64,000 nt of DNA from Nonomuraea jabiensis (GCF_014204795.1 NZ_JACHMB010000001.1:3038001-3102000), one strand, 5' to 3'. Shown: positions 8,208 through 22,720, counted from the first letter of the stretch. Numbers and translations: made by a program. Notes: generated by a model from the sequence alone, not told the origin.

Positions 8208-8696
8208 TCAGGCGGGCAGGACCACCACGTAGCGGTGTGGCTCCTCGCCCTCGGACTCGCTGCGGAGCCCGGCGGCCGCCACCGCGTCGTGCACGATCTT
8301 GCGCTCGAAGGGCGTCATCGGGTGCAGCGACTTCGGCTCGCCGGCGTCCTTGACCTGGCTGGCGATCTCGGTGCCGAGCTTGGTCAGCTCGGCCCTGCGC
8401 CGCTCGCGGTAGCCCCCGACGTCGAGCATCAGGCGCGAGCGCTCGCCGGTCTGCCGGTGCACGGCGAGGCGGGTCAGCTCCTGGAGCGCCTCCAGGACCT
8501 CTCCCCCCGGACCGACGAGCTCGTTGCCCTTGAGCCCCACGACGGAGACCATGGCGCGGTCGCCCTCGACGTCCATGTCGATGTCGCCGTCGATGTCGGC
8601 GATGTCGAGAAGGCCCTCGACGTAGTCGGCAGCGATCTCGCCTTCCTGCTCCAGCGCGTTGATATCAGGAGCCTTCTCCTGCTCGGCCTCGGTCAT
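8208..8696 (-). CDS. jag: R3H/KH domain RNA-binding protein Jag (KhpB)
   Basis: A single-stranded nucleic-acid-binding protein of the Jag/KhpB/SpoIIIJ-associated family, linked to RNA binding and cell-envelope growth. An acidic N-terminus is followed by a KH-type domain (VSVVGLKGNELVGPGGEVLE, with the GxxG-like loop) and an R3H domain (SLHPMTPFERKIVHDAV to EEPHRYVVVLPA). ATG 8696 is chosen because AAGGAG lies 9 nt upstream; an alternative ATG at 8714 lacks a site. Its position just after yidC is conserved in actinobacteria. Confidence 0.93.
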   Translation of the reverse strand: MTEAEQEKAPDINALEQEGEIAADYVEGLLDIADIDGDIDMDVEGDRAMVSVVGLKGNELVGPGGEVLEALQELTRLAVHRQTGERSRLMLDVGGYRERRRAELTKLGTEIASQVKDAGEPKSLHPMTPFERKIVHDAVAAAGLRSESEGEEPHRYVVVLPA

Positions 8697-8716
8697 GGCC
8701 GGCCTCTCCTTCATGT

Positions 8717-9640
8717 TCAGGACTTCTTGCTGCCGGTGCGCTTGCTGCGGGACTGGCGGCTTGGCTGCTGCCTAACGATCTTAGGCTCCGGCGGGGGCGG
8801 AGGCGCCTGCTCTTCGGGCGTGGTCTTGCGAAGCTTGGCGAACAGGCCGGACTTGGCCTCGATGGGGATCGCGTTGCCCTTGGCGTCGAACTGCGGCATC
8901 GGGTGCCGGCTGTAGAACCAGTGCTGCTGGCCCAGGGTCCACAGGTTGGTGGTGACCCAGTAGAGGATCAGGCCCAGGGGGAAGTTCAGGCTGAAGAAGG
9001 CGAACAGCGGCGAGATGTACATCAGGATCTTCTGCTGCTGCGCCATGGGGTTGTCCGGCATCTGGGCCATCGAGCGGGTGACGCTCTGCCGGACGGTGAG
9101 GAAGGTGGTGAGCGAGCTGATCGCGACGAAGCAACCGATGACGATCTTCTCACCGATGTGGGTGGCCTCGAAGAACGTGGCAGGAAGCGGGGCACCGACG
9201 ATGAGCGCCTGCTTGGCGCTGTCGACCAGCTCCTGCGACATCCCGAACTTCGGCTGGTCCGCCGCGATCGCCCGCAGCACGGTGAACATCGAGATGAAGA
9301 TCGGGAACTGGGCCACGACAGGGAGACAGCCGCCGAGGGGGTTGGCGCCCGCTCCTTGGTAGAGCGCCATGACCTCCTGGTTCATGCGCTGCTTGTCGTT
9401 CTTGTAGCGCTTGCGGAGCTCCTGGACCTTCGGCGCCAGCTCCTGCATCTTTCGCGACGAGCGCATCTGCTTGAGGAACAGCGGGAAGATCAGGATCCGC
9501 ATGCAGATGGTCAGCGTGATGATGGTGAGTGCCCAGGTCAAGCCGCTGTTCGGGTCGAGCACCGTGCTGTATGCCTGGTGGATCCAGGTGATGACTTGGG
9601 CGACGGCTGTGTACAGCCAGTTGAGCCAGGACAGCTCCAC
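8717..9640 (-). CDS. yidC: Membrane protein insertase YidC/Oxa1
   Basis: A 307-residue insertase that places membrane proteins in the lipid bilayer with or without SecYEG. A hydrophobic segment lies near residues 27-50 (LTWALTIITLTICMRILIF), followed by the cytoplasmic helical hairpin (KMQELAPKVQELRKRYKND) and the GANPLGGCLPVVAQFPIF segment typical of the family. Further membrane segments include the ISPLFAFFSLNFPLGL region. A basic Lys/Arg/Pro tail (EPKIVRQQPSRQSRSKR) could contact ribosomes. It lies 4 nt from yidD and is transcribed with it. Confidence 0.96.
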   Translation of the reverse strand: MELSWLNWLYTAVAQVITWIHQAYSTVLDPNSGLTWALTIITLTICMRILIFPLFLKQMRSSRKMQELAPKVQELRKRYKNDKQRMNQEVMALYQGAGANPLGGCLPVVAQFPIFISMFTVLRAIAADQPKFGMSQELVDSAKQALIVGAPLPATFFEATHIGEKIVIGCFVAISSLTTFLTVRQSVTRSMAQMPDNPMAQQQKILMYISPLFAFFSLNFPLGLILYWVTTNLWTLGQQHWFYSRHPMPQFDAKGNAIPIEAKSGLFAKLRKTTPEEQAPPPPPEPKIVRQQPSRQSRSKRTGSKKS

Positions 9641-9644
9641 CGAG

Positions 9645-9926
9645 CTATCTCCCTTGCGTTTCGTGGGACCGGACCGGGCGTGGGGGCACCGGGTCTATAC
9701 CTCCGGGATGGAATGGGTGGCACCGCCCGATGCGCCGGACAGTCAGCCATATGCCGCGCAAAGCTCCGTGCGTGGCGATCGCCTCGAGTCCATACGCACT
9801 GCACGACGGGTAGAAACGGCAGCGTGGACCGAGCATCGGGCTGATGAACGCCCGGTAGAACCGGATCGGGATGATCAGCGCCCGAGCCGCGATGCTCGGC
9901 GTCACCCCTTGCGGCTGCTCCGTCAT
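9645..9926 (-). CDS. yidD: Membrane protein insertion efficiency factor YidD
   Basis: A 93-residue DUF37/YidD protein. It contains the diagnostic block [20 protein letters not shown] followed by [16 protein letters not shown] and [18 protein letters not shown], with the conserved cysteines. It overlaps the rnpA stop by four bases, which implies translational coupling in the rpmH-rnpA-yidD-yidC operon. Confidence 0.95.
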   Translation of the reverse strand: MTEQPQGVTPSIAARALIIPIRFYRAFISPMLGPRCRFYPSCSAYGLEAIATHGALRGIWLTVRRIGRCHPFHPGGIDPVPPRPVRSHETQGR

Positions 9927-10285
9927 TTTTGTCCACCCGTCGAGGACTCGCGCCGCCTGAGCAAACGTTCCAGTGCGGAGTCGAGCTCGGCGGCCAGGAG
10001 CTCGAATCGCGCGGACGCGGCCGGTGGATTGGCGCGTACCACCAGCAGGCTACCTCGCGGCAGCCGGTCGAGACGGTCCCGCATCAGGTGTCGGAGCCGT
10101 CGCTTGACCTTGTTCCGGGTCACGGCGCCGCCTACGGCCTTGCTCACCACGAAACCCACTCGAGGGGACTCTTCCCCCGAAGTGGCGAAATGCACCACAA
10201 GGGTCGGGCGACCCGCGCGCTTGCCGCGCCTGACCGCCGCCTCGAACTCTTCCCCGCGCCGCATGCGGGATTCACGGGACAGCAC
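9923..10285 (-). CDS. rnpA: Ribonuclease P protein component
   Basis: The protein subunit of RNase P, which helps the RNA subunit mature tRNA 5' ends. The family motif appears as [17 protein letters not shown] (about residues 58-74). It begins at a GTG ([21 protein letters not shown]), the typical start of actinobacterial RnpA. The length of 120 residues is normal. It sits directly downstream of rpmH. Confidence 0.95.
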   Translation of the reverse strand: MLSRESRMRRGEEFEAAVRRGKRAGRPTLVVHFATSGEESPRVGFVVSKAVGGAVTRNKVKRRLRHLMRDRLDRLPRGSLLVVRANPPAASARFELLAAELDSALERLLRRRESSTGGQK

Positions 10286-10344
10286 CGTATACGCCTAACG
10301 CCCGCCGGCAAGACGCACCGGCGGGCCATATACGCGCGGAACGA

Positions 10345-10482
10345 TCAGGCCGACAGCTTCTCGCGGCCCTTGCGGCGGCGAGCGGCGAGGATGGCGCGAC
10401 CGGCCCGGGTGCGCATCCGCAGCCGGAAGCCGTGGGTCTTCGCGCGGCGACGGTTGTTCGGCTGGAAAGTACGCTTGCTCAC
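10345..10482 (-). CDS. rpmH: 50S ribosomal protein L34
   Basis: A 45-residue L34 beginning at [23 protein letters not shown], then [17 protein letters not shown] and KGREKLSA. The [17 protein letters not shown] signature is unmistakable. It is the first gene of the leftward operon and is divergent from dnaA. Confidence 0.97.
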   Translation of the reverse strand: MSKRTFQPNNRRRAKTHGFRLRMRTRAGRAILAARRRKGREKLSA

Positions 10483-10634
10483 GGGTGGGCTCCAGGCTTG
10501 ATGGTACGCCGCAAGGGCGCTGTAAACACATGGATGGCCTGCCAGGGAAGCGAGGGCACGCGAAATAGCCGTCGCGTGACAAGCCGACCGTCGTACGTTA
10601 CGGGTGAAGTACCCCTCAGGTCAAACTGGACGGG

Positions 10635-10886
10635 TTATCCACCTTTCCACAGGCGACTTTTCCACCGCCGACCCTGCGTCCACAGTATGTGCACCCAGGT
10701 GCCACTAGGCTGTGGACAATGCCTTGAACACAGCTGTGCACATAGATACTGTCGGCCCTTCCGAAGCCGCTCAAGGGCTGTGCACAACCTGTGGATCTCC
10801 TGTGGAGGGCCTGGGCACGGAGCCCGGCCGCCACGTTGTGGACGAAGGGGCCGCCGATCACCGCGGGCGGCCGCGCTTGTGGATAA
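10635..10886. promoter_or_regulatory. DnaA boxes in the rpmH-dnaA spacer
   Basis: DnaA-box-like 9-mers (consensus TTRTCCACA) lie upstream of dnaA: TTATCCACC 10635-10643 (one mismatch), TGTGGACAA 10711-10719 (perfect, reverse), TGTGGACGA 10837-10845 (one mismatch, reverse) and TGTGGATAA 10878-10886 (perfect, reverse). More TGTGGA half sites lie around 10790-10806. They may mediate DnaA autoregulation and/or extend the origin. The spacer 10483-10929 also contains the divergent rpmH and dnaA promoters, not resolved here. Confidence 0.8.
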
Positions 10887-10929
10887 ACGATCGCGGGGGG
10901 CCGCGAGAGGAAGGAGGGGGAGCCGCACC

Positions 10930-12507
10930 ATGAACGGTGTCGACCTCGGCACGGTATGGGCGAGGGCCCTGAGCAACTTCCTCAACGAGAACGTGCCGAT
11001 CCAGCAGCGTACGTGGCTGTCGATGGTGCGCCCGATCGCGCTGGCGAACGACACGATCGTGCTCGGCGTCCCCAATGACTTCCTCAAGGACCTCATCGAG
11101 GGCAAACTGCGCCCGCTCGTGGCGCACGCGCTGTCACAGGAGCTCGGCCGGACCATGCGGCTGGCCGTGATGATCGACACCACGGCGCCGGAGCCGCCGT
11201 CGGTCGACTCTCATCAACAGCCTGTGACTCAGAGTTATCCCCAGAATGTGGAGAACCATCCGCTCTACGCACAGCCCGCGCCATCGCAGCACCAGCAGGC
11301 TTCGGAGCCTCCACAGTTCTATTCTCCACAGCCGGAGCAGCCCCAGATATCCACCGAATATCCACAGCCGGGCTTCTCTTTTGAACAGGCGCAGCCGTAC
11401 ACACCGCCTGTGGAAAAAGAGCCTGAGCCGGCGCCGAACCGGTGGGAAGCCAAGAGCAGCAAGCCCAGCGAACCGGCCAGACTTAATCAGAAGTACACGT
11501 TCGAGACATTTGTCATCGGGGCCAGCAACCGGTTCGCCCACGCGGCGGCCGTGGCAGTGGCCGAATCCCCCGCGAAGGCGTACAACCCGCTCTTCATCTA
11601 TGGCGACTCGGGGCTGGGGAAGACGCACCTGCTGCACGCGATCGGGCACTATGCACAGAGCCTGTACGACGGCGCGCGGGTCAGATACGTGAGCTCCGAG
11701 GAGTTCACCAACGACTTCATCAACAGCATCCGCGACCACAAGGCCGACGGCTTCCGCGGCCGCTACCGGGCGATCGACATCCTGCTTGTGGACGACATCC
11801 AGTTCCTGGAGGGCAAGGAGCAGACCCAGGAGGAGTTCTTCCACACCTTCAACACTCTCCACAACGCCAACAAGCAGATCGTCATCTCCAGCGACCGCGC
11901 GCCGAAGCAGCTGACCACGCTGGAGGACCGGCTGCGCAACCGGTTCGAGTGGGGCCTGATCACCGATGTCCAGCCGCCGGAGCTGGAGACCCGGATCGCG
12001 ATCCTCAGGAAGAAGGCCATCCAGGAGGGCCTGGCCGCGCCGCCCGAGGTGCTGGAGTACATCGCCAGCCGCATCTCCACCAACATCCGCGAGCTCGAGG
12101 GTGCCCTGATCAGGGTCACCGCGTTCGCCAGCCTCAACAGGCAGGGTGTGGACCTGCAGCTCGCCGAGGTGGTGCTCAAGGATCTGATCACCTCGGAGTC
12201 CGACACCGAGATCACCATCGCGGCGATCATGACGGAGACCGCCAACTACTTCGGCATCAGCATCGACGACCTGTGCGGCACCTCACGCAGCCGGGCGCTC
12301 GTCAACGCCCGGCAGATCGCCATGTATCTGGCCCGCGAGCTGACCGAGCTGTCGCTGCCCAAAATCGGCCAGCAGTTCGGCCGCGACCACACCACGGTCA
12401 TGCACGCCGAGCGGAAGATCCGCTCGCTCATCGCCGAGCGCCGGTCGATGTACAACCAGGTCAACGAGCTGACTTTGCGTATCAAGCGGACATCCCGCGG
12501 GGCCTGA
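10930..12507 (+). CDS. dnaA: Chromosomal replication initiator protein DnaA
   Basis: A 525-residue AAA+ initiator that binds DnaA boxes and melts oriC. Domain I ([21 protein letters not shown]) is followed by a long Pro/Gln-rich domain II, typical of actinomycetes. Domain III carries Walker [16 protein letters not shown] and Walker [16 protein letters not shown], plus the sensor region [11 protein letters not shown]. Domain IV contains the DNA-binding signature [14 protein letters not shown]. The ATG at 10930 is preceded by AAGGAGG. An upstream open extension is present but lies in the DnaA-box spacer and is not protein-like. Confidence 0.98.
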   Translation: MNGVDLGTVWARALSNFLNENVPIQQRTWLSMVRPIALANDTIVLGVPNDFLKDLIEGKLRPLVAHALSQELGRTMRLAVMIDTTAPEPPSVDSHQQPVTQSYPQNVENHPLYAQPAPSQHQQASEPPQFYSPQPEQPQISTEYPQPGFSFEQAQPYTPPVEKEPEPAPNRWEAKSSKPSEPARLNQKYTFETFVIGASNRFAHAAAVAVAESPAKAYNPLFIYGDSGLGKTHLLHAIGHYAQSLYDGARVRYVSSEEFTNDFINSIRDHKADGFRGRYRAIDILLVDDIQFLEGKEQTQEEFFHTFNTLHNANKQIVISSDRAPKQLTTLEDRLRNRFEWGLITDVQPPELETRIAILRKKAIQEGLAAPPEVLEYIASRISTNIRELEGALIRVTAFASLNRQGVDLQLAEVVLKDLITSESDTEITIAAIMTETANYFGISIDDLCGTSRSRALVNARQIAMYLARELTELSLPKIGQQFGRDHTTVMHAERKIRSLIAERRSMYNQVNELTLRIKRTSRGA

Positions 12508-13030
12508 ACATCATGCACAGCCTGTGGAAAACACTGTGGATCTGCGGAAACGCCGAAACCCACCGGCTCTTCGCCACACAATGCCCGGAAAAATCCCCCA
12601 CAGGGCCTGGGGACAAGGTTGGGGACACCCTGGGGAGAACCTGGGGACTACTCGTGGATAACGTGTGGACGGCCTGTGAACAGGCGATCTGGGACTCCAG
12701 CCGTGTCCCTTTTACCCCGTGGACAACTTGTGGAAACCTCGTGGATAACCAGTGGATGAAGGCACCAAGATCTGGGGACGGCCTGTGTGCACAGAACCTT
12801 CATCCCCAGGCGCGCGAGTTCTCCCCAGGCGTCACCCACATCCCCAGTGGATGAAAACAGGACTGCTGACCAGCCAGAACGCCGGTTGTCCACAGTTTCC
12901 ACAGCCCCTAGTGTGATGACCTCTTATCTCTCTAACAAAGAAACTCAAGACCCATAGAGGGGTTCTCCCGGAGCTCAGGTGCGGGAGAGTGAACACTTGA
13001 ATCAACGACGAACCCAGGAGGCCGATCACC
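12508..13030. promoter_or_regulatory. oriC: Origin of replication (oriC), dnaA-dnaN spacer
   Basis: The 523-bp spacer is dense in DnaA boxes on both strands. The clearest are TTGTCCACA 12886-12894 (perfect), CGTGGATAA 12653-12661 and 12740-12748, CGTGGACAA 12719-12727 and TGTGGAAAA 12523-12531. More GTGGA/TCCAC half sites and CTGGGGA words are scattered throughout. The most AT-rich part is 12905-12950, just before dnaN, and is a candidate unwinding element. Position between dnaA and dnaN is the canonical actinobacterial origin. Confidence 0.93.
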
Positions 13031-14170
13031 GTGATGTTCCGAATCGAGCGAGACGTTCTCGCTGAGGCGGTGGCATGGACGGCACGCAGCCTCCCGGCGC
13101 GCCCGTCGGTGCCCGTGCTCGCCGGCATGCGCCTGGAGGTCACCGAGCAGCAGCAGCTGAAGCTGTCCGGATTCGACTACGAGGTCTCCGCCGAGGTGAC
13201 GCTCGAGCTCCAGACCGGTGAGGCCGGCGTCGTGCTGGTCTCGGGCAAGCTGCTCGCCGAGATCACCCGCGCGCTTCCCGCACAGCCTGTGGACTTCGTG
13301 GTGGACGGCGCCAAGGCGGTCGTCACCTGCGGCAGCGCTCGATTCACACTGCTCACCATGCCTGTGGAGGACTACCCGTCCCTCCCGGCCATGCCGCCGG
13401 CCGCCGGCCGGGTGGGCAGCGACGTGTTCGCCTCCGCCGTCGGCCAGGTCGCCGTCGCCGCCGGCCGGGACGACACCCTGCCGATGCTCACCGGCGTGCG
13501 GATGGAGATCGAGGGCGACACCGTGACCCTCGCCGCGACCGACCGCTACCGGCTCGCCGTACGCGAGCTGAAGTGGCAGCCGGGCCAGCCCGACTTCGCC
13601 GCCATCGCCATGATCCCCGGTAAGACCCTCGCCGACACGGCCAAGGCGCTCGGCACGACCGGCGCGGAGGTGGAGATCGCGCTCAGCTCCGCCGGCGGCA
13701 CCGGCGAAGGCATGATCGGCTTCTCCAGCGCCGGCCGGCGGACCACCACGCGGCTGCTCGACCCCGAGTTCCCCAAGTACCGGTCGCTGCTGCCCACGGA
13801 GTTCTCCGCCCGCGCGGACCTGTCCACAGGGCCGTTCGTGGAGGCGGTCAAGCGCGTCGCCCTGGTCGCCGAGCGCAACACCCCGGTGCGGCTGGCGTTC
13901 AAGAGCGGCGAGGTCGTGCTGGAGGCGGGCAGCGGCGACGAGGCGCAGGCCGTCGAGGCCCTGCCTGTGGACTACGAGGGCGAGGACATGAACATCGCCT
14001 TCAACCACCAGTTCCTGCTGGAAGGACTGGGGGCCATCGACTCCGATGTCGCGCGACTTCAGATGACCACGTCGACGAAGCCCGCTATCCTCACGGGTGG
14101 CAAGCCTGTGGATGACGGAGCCGCTACGGACTACCGTTATCTGATCATGCCCATCCGCCTGTCAGGCTGA
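13031..14170 (+). CDS. dnaN: DNA polymerase III sliding clamp (beta subunit)
   Basis: A 379-residue ring-forming processivity clamp with the usual three-domain architecture. It begins MMFRIERDVLAEAVAWTARS and ends DYRYLIMPIRLSG, the canonical C-terminus with the YLIMPI(R) motif. GTG 13031 is preferred to ATG 13034 because AGGAGG ends 9 nt upstream. It directly follows oriC and is the first gene of the rightward replication block. Confidence 0.97.
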   Translation: MMFRIERDVLAEAVAWTARSLPARPSVPVLAGMRLEVTEQQQLKLSGFDYEVSAEVTLELQTGEAGVVLVSGKLLAEITRALPAQPVDFVVDGAKAVVTCGSARFTLLTMPVEDYPSLPAMPPAAGRVGSDVFASAVGQVAVAAGRDDTLPMLTGVRMEIEGDTVTLAATDRYRLAVRELKWQPGQPDFAAIAMIPGKTLADTAKALGTTGAEVEIALSSAGGTGEGMIGFSSAGRRTTTRLLDPEFPKYRSLLPTEFSARADLSTGPFVEAVKRVALVAERNTPVRLAFKSGEVVLEAGSGDEAQAVEALPVDYEGEDMNIAFNHQFLLEGLGAIDSDVARLQMTTSTKPAILTGGKPVDDGAATDYRYLIMPIRLSG

Positions 14171-14216
14171 TCCTGTCATCGGGGATGATGGAAGTCTGAC
14201 AAGGGGGTAGGACAAC

Positions 14217-15164
14217 ATGCAGATCGGCATGGTCGGACTGGGCAAAATGGGCGGCAACATGGCCGAGCGCCTGCGGCGCGGCGGCCACGACGTCGTCGGC
14301 TACGACCGCGATCCCGCGATCAGCGACGTGGGCAGCCTCAAGGAGCTGGTCGAACGCCTGCAGAAGCCGCGGGCGGTCTGGGTCATGGTCCCCGCGGGCA
14401 AGCCCACCCAGTCCACGATCGACGATCTCGGCGAGCTGCTCGACCCCGGCGACATCGTCGTCGACGGCGGAAACTCCCACTATGTGGACGACCAGAAGCA
14501 CGCCGCCGAGCTGGCCGAGAAGAGCATCGGGTTCGTCGACTGCGGCGTGAGCGGCGGCGTCTGGGGCCTCAAGAACGGCTACGCGCTCATGTGCGGCGGC
14601 GACCAGGCCCACGTCGACCGGCTCATGCCGATCTTCGAGACGCTCAAGCCCGAGGGCGAGGACGGCTTCGTGCACGCGGGCGAGGTCGGCGCCGGGCACT
14701 TCGCGAAGATGGTCCACAACGGCATCGAGTACGGCATGATGCAGGCGTTCGCGGAGGGCTGGGAGCTGCTCGAGGCCTCCGACGTCGTCAAGGACGTCAA
14801 GGGCTCGTTCAAGAGCTGGCGCACCGGCACCGTGATCCGCTCCTGGCTGCTCGACCTGATGGTCCGGGCGCTGGACGACGACGAGCACCTCGAGCAGCTC
14901 CGAGGTTATGCACAGGACTCCGGGGAGGGCCGGTGGACGGTGCAGGCGGCTGTGGACCACGCGGTGCCGCTGCCGGTCATCACCGCCTCGCTGTACGCCA
15001 GGTTCGCCTCGCGGCAGGACGACTCGCCCGCGATGAAGGTGGTGGCGGCGCTGCGCAACCAGTTCGGCGGCCACGCGACCACCTCCGCGGAGGGCGCCAC
15101 CGAAAAGGGGGCCGACTCCCCGGGCGCCGACGTGGTCCCGCCGCGCGAGACCGAGCGTCGGTGA
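14217..15164 (+). CDS. gnd: 6-phosphogluconate dehydrogenase (decarboxylating)
   Basis: Oxidises 6-phosphogluconate to ribulose 5-phosphate in the pentose phosphate pathway. The N-terminal Rossmann motif is GMVGLGKMGGNMAERLRRGG. The catalytic signature VDGGNSHYVDD and the block CGVSGGVWGLKNGYALMCGG are present, with the active-site lysine in GAGHFAKMVHNGIEYGMMQA. At 315 residues it is the short class common in actinobacteria between dnaN and recF. The C-terminal 20 residues are poorly conserved. Confidence 0.94.
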   Translation: MQIGMVGLGKMGGNMAERLRRGGHDVVGYDRDPAISDVGSLKELVERLQKPRAVWVMVPAGKPTQSTIDDLGELLDPGDIVVDGGNSHYVDDQKHAAELAEKSIGFVDCGVSGGVWGLKNGYALMCGGDQAHVDRLMPIFETLKPEGEDGFVHAGEVGAGHFAKMVHNGIEYGMMQAFAEGWELLEASDVVKDVKGSFKSWRTGTVIRSWLLDLMVRALDDDEHLEQLRGYAQDSGEGRWTVQAAVDHAVPLPVITASLYARFASRQDDSPAMKVVAALRNQFGGHATTSAEGATEKGADSPGADVVPPRETERR

Positions 15165-15199
15165 CCACAGGCATCCCCGAGGCGCACTAACCTCGTGGG

Positions 15200-16444
15200 G
15201 TGCATGTCGCCCACCTCTCGCTGACCGACTTCAGGTCGTACGCGTCCGTGGAGCTCGGCCTGGAGCCGGGCGTCACGGCGTTCGTGGGGCCCAACGGCCA
15301 GGGCAAGACCAACCTGGTCGAGGCCCTCGGCTACGTCGCGACGCACTCCAGCCACCGGGTGTCGAGCGACGCGCCGCTGGTGCGCAGGGGCGCCACGCGG
15401 GCGATCGTGCGCTGCGCCGTCCACAGGGAGGACCGCCGGGCGCTGGTCGAGCTGGAGATCAACCCGGGGCGGGCCAACCGCGCCAGGCTCAACCGCTCCC
15501 CCGTGTCCAGGGCCCGCGACGTCGTCGGCCTGCTGCGTACGGTGCTGTTCGCCCCCGAGGACCTGTCGCTGTCCAAGGGCGACCCGGCCGAGCGGCGCCG
15601 ATTCCTCGACGACCTGCTGGTGGCCAGGACGCCCAGGTTCGCCGGCGTCCGGGCCGACTACGACCGGGTGCTCAAGCAGCGCGGCGCGCTCCTGCGTACG
15701 GCCGCGCAGGCCCGCAGAGGCAGCAGGAGCGCCCGACGGGCCGAGAGCGACAACGCGTTCGCGGCGGCCGGCGCGGGCGACGTGCTGAGCACGCTGGAGG
15801 TGTGGGACGCCCACCTCGCCAGGCACGGCGCGGAGCTGCTGCGGGCACGGCTGGAGCTCGTCGAGGCGCTACGCCCGCTGGTGGCCGGCGCCTACTCCGC
15901 GCTCGCTCCCGGGAGCGACCCCGCGACGCTGGCCTACCGCAGCACGTTGTCCACAGGTGGGGATACGGATGAGGGTGTCCAGGAAGACGAAGCCGCCGGT
16001 GAGCGGGGATCTTTCGATACACAGACGTTATCCACAGACTTGGGGAAAACCCTTGAAGAACGGCTGCGGGAGCGGCTATTGGAGGTCCGCCCGGCGGAGC
16101 TCGAGCGCGGCGTCACGCTCGTCGGCCCCCACCGCGACGACCTGATCCTCGGCCTGGGCGACCTGCCCGCCCGGGGCTACGCCAGCCATGGCGAGTCCTG
16201 GTCGTTCGCGCTGGCGCTGCGGCTGGCGGCGTACGACCTGCTGCGGGCCGACGGCGGCGATCCCGTGCTGATCCTCGACGACGTGTTCGCCGAGCTCGAC
16301 AGCCAGCGCAGGCGGCGGCTGGCCGAGATCGTCGCGCCCGCCGAGCAGGTGCTCATCACCGCCGCCGTGCCGGACGACGTGCCCGCGGAGCTGGTGGGAG
16401 GCCGGTTCGACGTCGCAGAAGGGAGCGTGACCCGTGTCCGCTGA
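15200..16444 (+). CDS. recF: DNA replication and repair protein RecF
   Basis: An SMC/ABC-type ATPase that loads RecA at gaps. Walker A is [15 protein letters not shown] (about residues 29-43), the ABC signature region is [16 protein letters not shown], and Walker B is [23 protein letters not shown] 15200 gives the usual N-terminus [14 protein letters not shown]. An insert of about 60 residues around 170-290 ([17 protein letters not shown] and [18 protein letters not shown]) makes it longer than Escherichia coli RecF. It overlaps the next gene by 11 bp. Confidence 0.96.
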   Translation: MHVAHLSLTDFRSYASVELGLEPGVTAFVGPNGQGKTNLVEALGYVATHSSHRVSSDAPLVRRGATRAIVRCAVHREDRRALVELEINPGRANRARLNRSPVSRARDVVGLLRTVLFAPEDLSLSKGDPAERRRFLDDLLVARTPRFAGVRADYDRVLKQRGALLRTAAQARRGSRSARRAESDNAFAAAGAGDVLSTLEVWDAHLARHGAELLRARLELVEALRPLVAGAYSALAPGSDPATLAYRSTLSTGGDTDEGVQEDEAAGERGSFDTQTLSTDLGKTLEERLRERLLEVRPAELERGVTLVGPHRDDLILGLGDLPARGYASHGESWSFALALRLAAYDLLRADGGDPVLILDDVFAELDSQRRRRLAEIVAPAEQVLITAAVPDDVPAELVGGRFDVAEGSVTRVR

Positions 16445-16934
16445 CGACAACCCCGCGGCCCGAGGGGCCGCGATGGCCAGGGAGAAGCTCGCCCAGGCCA
16501 AGGCCGACGCGGCCAAGCGCGGCCAGCTCCCCCGGCGCGAGCCCCGGCGCAAGGCGGCGGGGCCGCGCAGGGAGAGCGGCGATCCACAGCTTTTCGGACG
16601 TGCCATCGCCGACCTCCTGGCCGACCGCGGCTGGGAGCGTTCGGCGGCGGTCGGCGGGGTGTTCGGGCGCTGGATCGACATCGTGGGTCCTGACCTGGCC
16701 GCCCACACCAAACCCGAGTCGTTCGAGGACGGCGAGGTGCTGATCGTGGCCGACTCGACGGCCTGGGCGACGCAGGTACGGCTGCTCGCGCGCACCCTCG
16801 TACGCAGGCTGAACGAGGAGCTCGGCGACGGGACCGTCACAAAGGTCAAGGTCAGAGGCCCGCAGAACGGGCCGCGGCCGTCCGGAGGGTTGCGCGTGAC
16901 CGGAAGCCGGGGCCCCGGCGACACCTACGGATAG
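16434..16934 (+). CDS. DUF721 / DciA-like protein
   Basis: A 166-residue protein with a basic N-terminus rich in Ala/Lys/Arg and a C-terminal DUF721 domain ([20 protein letters not shown], then [19 protein letters not shown]). DUF721 proteins include DciA, which helps load the replicative helicase. The conserved position between recF and gyrB supports the family call. Its start overlaps the recF end, so the two are probably coupled. Confidence 0.85.
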   Translation: MSADDNPAARGAAMAREKLAQAKADAAKRGQLPRREPRRKAAGPRRESGDPQLFGRAIADLLADRGWERSAAVGGVFGRWIDIVGPDLAAHTKPESFEDGEVLIVADSTAWATQVRLLARTLVRRLNEELGDGTVTKVKVRGPQNGPRPSGGLRVTGSRGPGDTYG

Positions 16935-17019
16935 CCTCGAACAGCGGTTTTCCGCAGCGGACGTTCTTGCCGCTTCGGTTGGGCCCCAGGGGCGATCAGA
17001 AAGCCACAGACGCGATAAG

Positions 17020-17037
17020 CCCCCTTTCCGAAGGGGG
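17020..17037. terminator. GC hairpin between DUF721 gene and gyrB
   Basis: CCCCCTT-TCCG-AAGGGGG forms a perfect 7-bp stem with a four-base loop, 85 bp after the DUF721 stop. No T-tract follows, so it may be an attenuating or rho-assisted terminator rather than a strong intrinsic one. Confidence 0.4.
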
Positions 17038-17087
17038 GATGCTTACCAGGGGGCAAAACGAGCTAGGAGCCATCACAGGCGCGTTCC

Positions 17088-17119
17088 TTGCCACCTTCGG
17101 CCTCCGGACCCGGTAGAAT
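17088..17119 (+). promoter_or_regulatory. Probable gyrB promoter
   Basis: TAGAAT (17114-17119) is a good -10 hexamer for the housekeeping sigma factor. TTGCCA (17088-17093) is the best -35, but the 20-bp spacing is long. It would give a leader of about 160 nt before the TTG start. DNA gyrase genes are commonly supercoiling-controlled through such spacing, but that is inference here. Confidence 0.4.
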
Positions 17120-17184
17120 GAAGACGGATTCCGGACACGTCCGCTTGCGTGTCACCCCGGCGGTAAGCCGACTCCCTTGGGTGA

Positions 17185-19230
<2,046 letters not shown>

Positions 19231-19251
19231 CCAGAAAAAGGATCATCACCT

Positions 19252-21750
<2,499 letters not shown>

Positions 21751-21753
21751 TTC

Positions 21754-22509
21754 ATGAGCGCCCAGGGTGGCACCGCCAGGACAAAGGCGGCTTCGGGTAA
21801 CGGACAACAGCCGAAGAAGCCCAACGAAACCGAGATCTTCGGCGCGGTCGACGACGGCAAGGACACGTCGCCCGCGCAGGGCAAGCCAGGCCCGCCCAAG
21901 GAGGAGTCACGGTCGACGGCGCCCGCGCCGTCACCCACGCCCACGCCCACGCCGTCCGCCCCCGGCCCTGGCCCCGGCCCCGGTCGCGGTTCCGGTCCTG
22001 GTCCTGGTTCGGGCCCGCAGGCTCCGGAGGGCAACGACACGGTACGCGTCCGTCCGTCGCTCGCCACCGAGGCCCCGCCCGCCCTCGAGCTGCCCAAGAA
22101 GAAGTCGTCGAACTCCTCGGGATCCCGGCTCCCCCGCAAGGCCCACCTGGTCCTGCGCCGTGTCGAGCCGTGGTCTGCCATGAAGTTCAGCTTCGTGGTG
22201 TCCCTGGTCTGCTTCGTGGTGCTGTTCGTGGCAGTGGCCGTCCTGTACGGCGTGCTGTCGGCCCTGGGCGTGTTCGACTCGCTGGTCGACCTGGTCAACC
22301 AGCTCGGCCAGGGGGAGCAGGGGCAGAGCTCCATCCCCATCAACATCGCCTCCTGGTTCGAGCCGGTCCGCATTCTCGGCTACACGGCACTGATCGGCGC
22401 CGTGAACGTCGTACTGATCACAGCGCTCTCCACGTTGGGGGCGGTCATCTACAACATCGCCTCTGACCTGGTCGGAGGCGTCGAGGTGACCTTCAGCGAG
22501 GCCGAGTAG
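21754..22509 (+). CDS. DUF3566 membrane protein
   Basis: A 251-residue protein with a disordered N-terminal half rich in Pro/Gly/Ser, including runs of PTPTPTPSA and GPGPGPGRG. The C-terminal DUF3566 domain has two membrane helices (about residues 150-172 and 210-235: FVVSLVCFVVLFVAVAVLYG and YTALIGAVNVVLITALSTLG). DUF3566 genes directly after gyrA are an actinobacterial hallmark. The molecular role is not established. It starts 3 bp after the gyrA stop, so it belongs to the gyr operon. Confidence 0.9.
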   Translation: MSAQGGTARTKAASGNGQQPKKPNETEIFGAVDDGKDTSPAQGKPGPPKEESRSTAPAPSPTPTPTPSAPGPGPGPGRGSGPGPGSGPQAPEGNDTVRVRPSLATEAPPALELPKKKSSNSSGSRLPRKAHLVLRRVEPWSAMKFSFVVSLVCFVVLFVAVAVLYGVLSALGVFDSLVDLVNQLGQGEQGQSSIPINIASWFEPVRILGYTALIGAVNVVLITALSTLGAVIYNIASDLVGGVEVTFSEAE

Positions 22510-22636
22510 ACGTGGCGCTCGCGCCGGCCCCGTGGGCGGGGACGGCGCGAGCAGCACGCTGGAGGCGGTAAGCTTTTCCTCGTCCGAACAACCGGTTCGC
22601 CTCCATCCTGCGGATGCGATAACGTTCGGTGTGCGC

Positions 22637-22710
22637 GGGGCTATAGCTCAGTCGGTTAGAGCGCTTCCCTGATAAGGAAGAGGTCCCAGGTTCAAGTCCT
22701 GGTAGCCCCA
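22637..22710 (+). tRNA. tRNA-Ile (GAT anticodon)
   Basis: A complete 74-nt cloverleaf with acceptor GGGGCTA/TAGCCCC, D-arm TAGCTCAGTCGGTTAGAGC, anticodon stem CTTCC/GGAAG with loop CTGATAA (anticodon GAT), a T-arm with GGTTCAAGTCC, and discriminator A. CCA is not encoded. Its 3' half is the integration site of the element to the right. It still reads as an intact tRNA because the element restores the sequence. Confidence 0.97.
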
Positions 22711-22711
22711 C
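22668..22711. repeat. attL: Left attachment-site core (in tRNA-Ile)
   Basis: 44 bp, identical to 30041-30084, running from the anticodon arm of tRNA-Ile through the discriminator base plus one nucleotide. Confidence 0.93.
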
Positions 22712-22720
22712 CCAGCTCAG

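Noticed and set aside
10432..10929. In-frame N-terminal extension of dnaA
   Set aside because: It crosses rpmH's divergent start and the DnaA-box spacer, is not DnaA-like, and a strong ribosome-binding site precedes ATG 10930.
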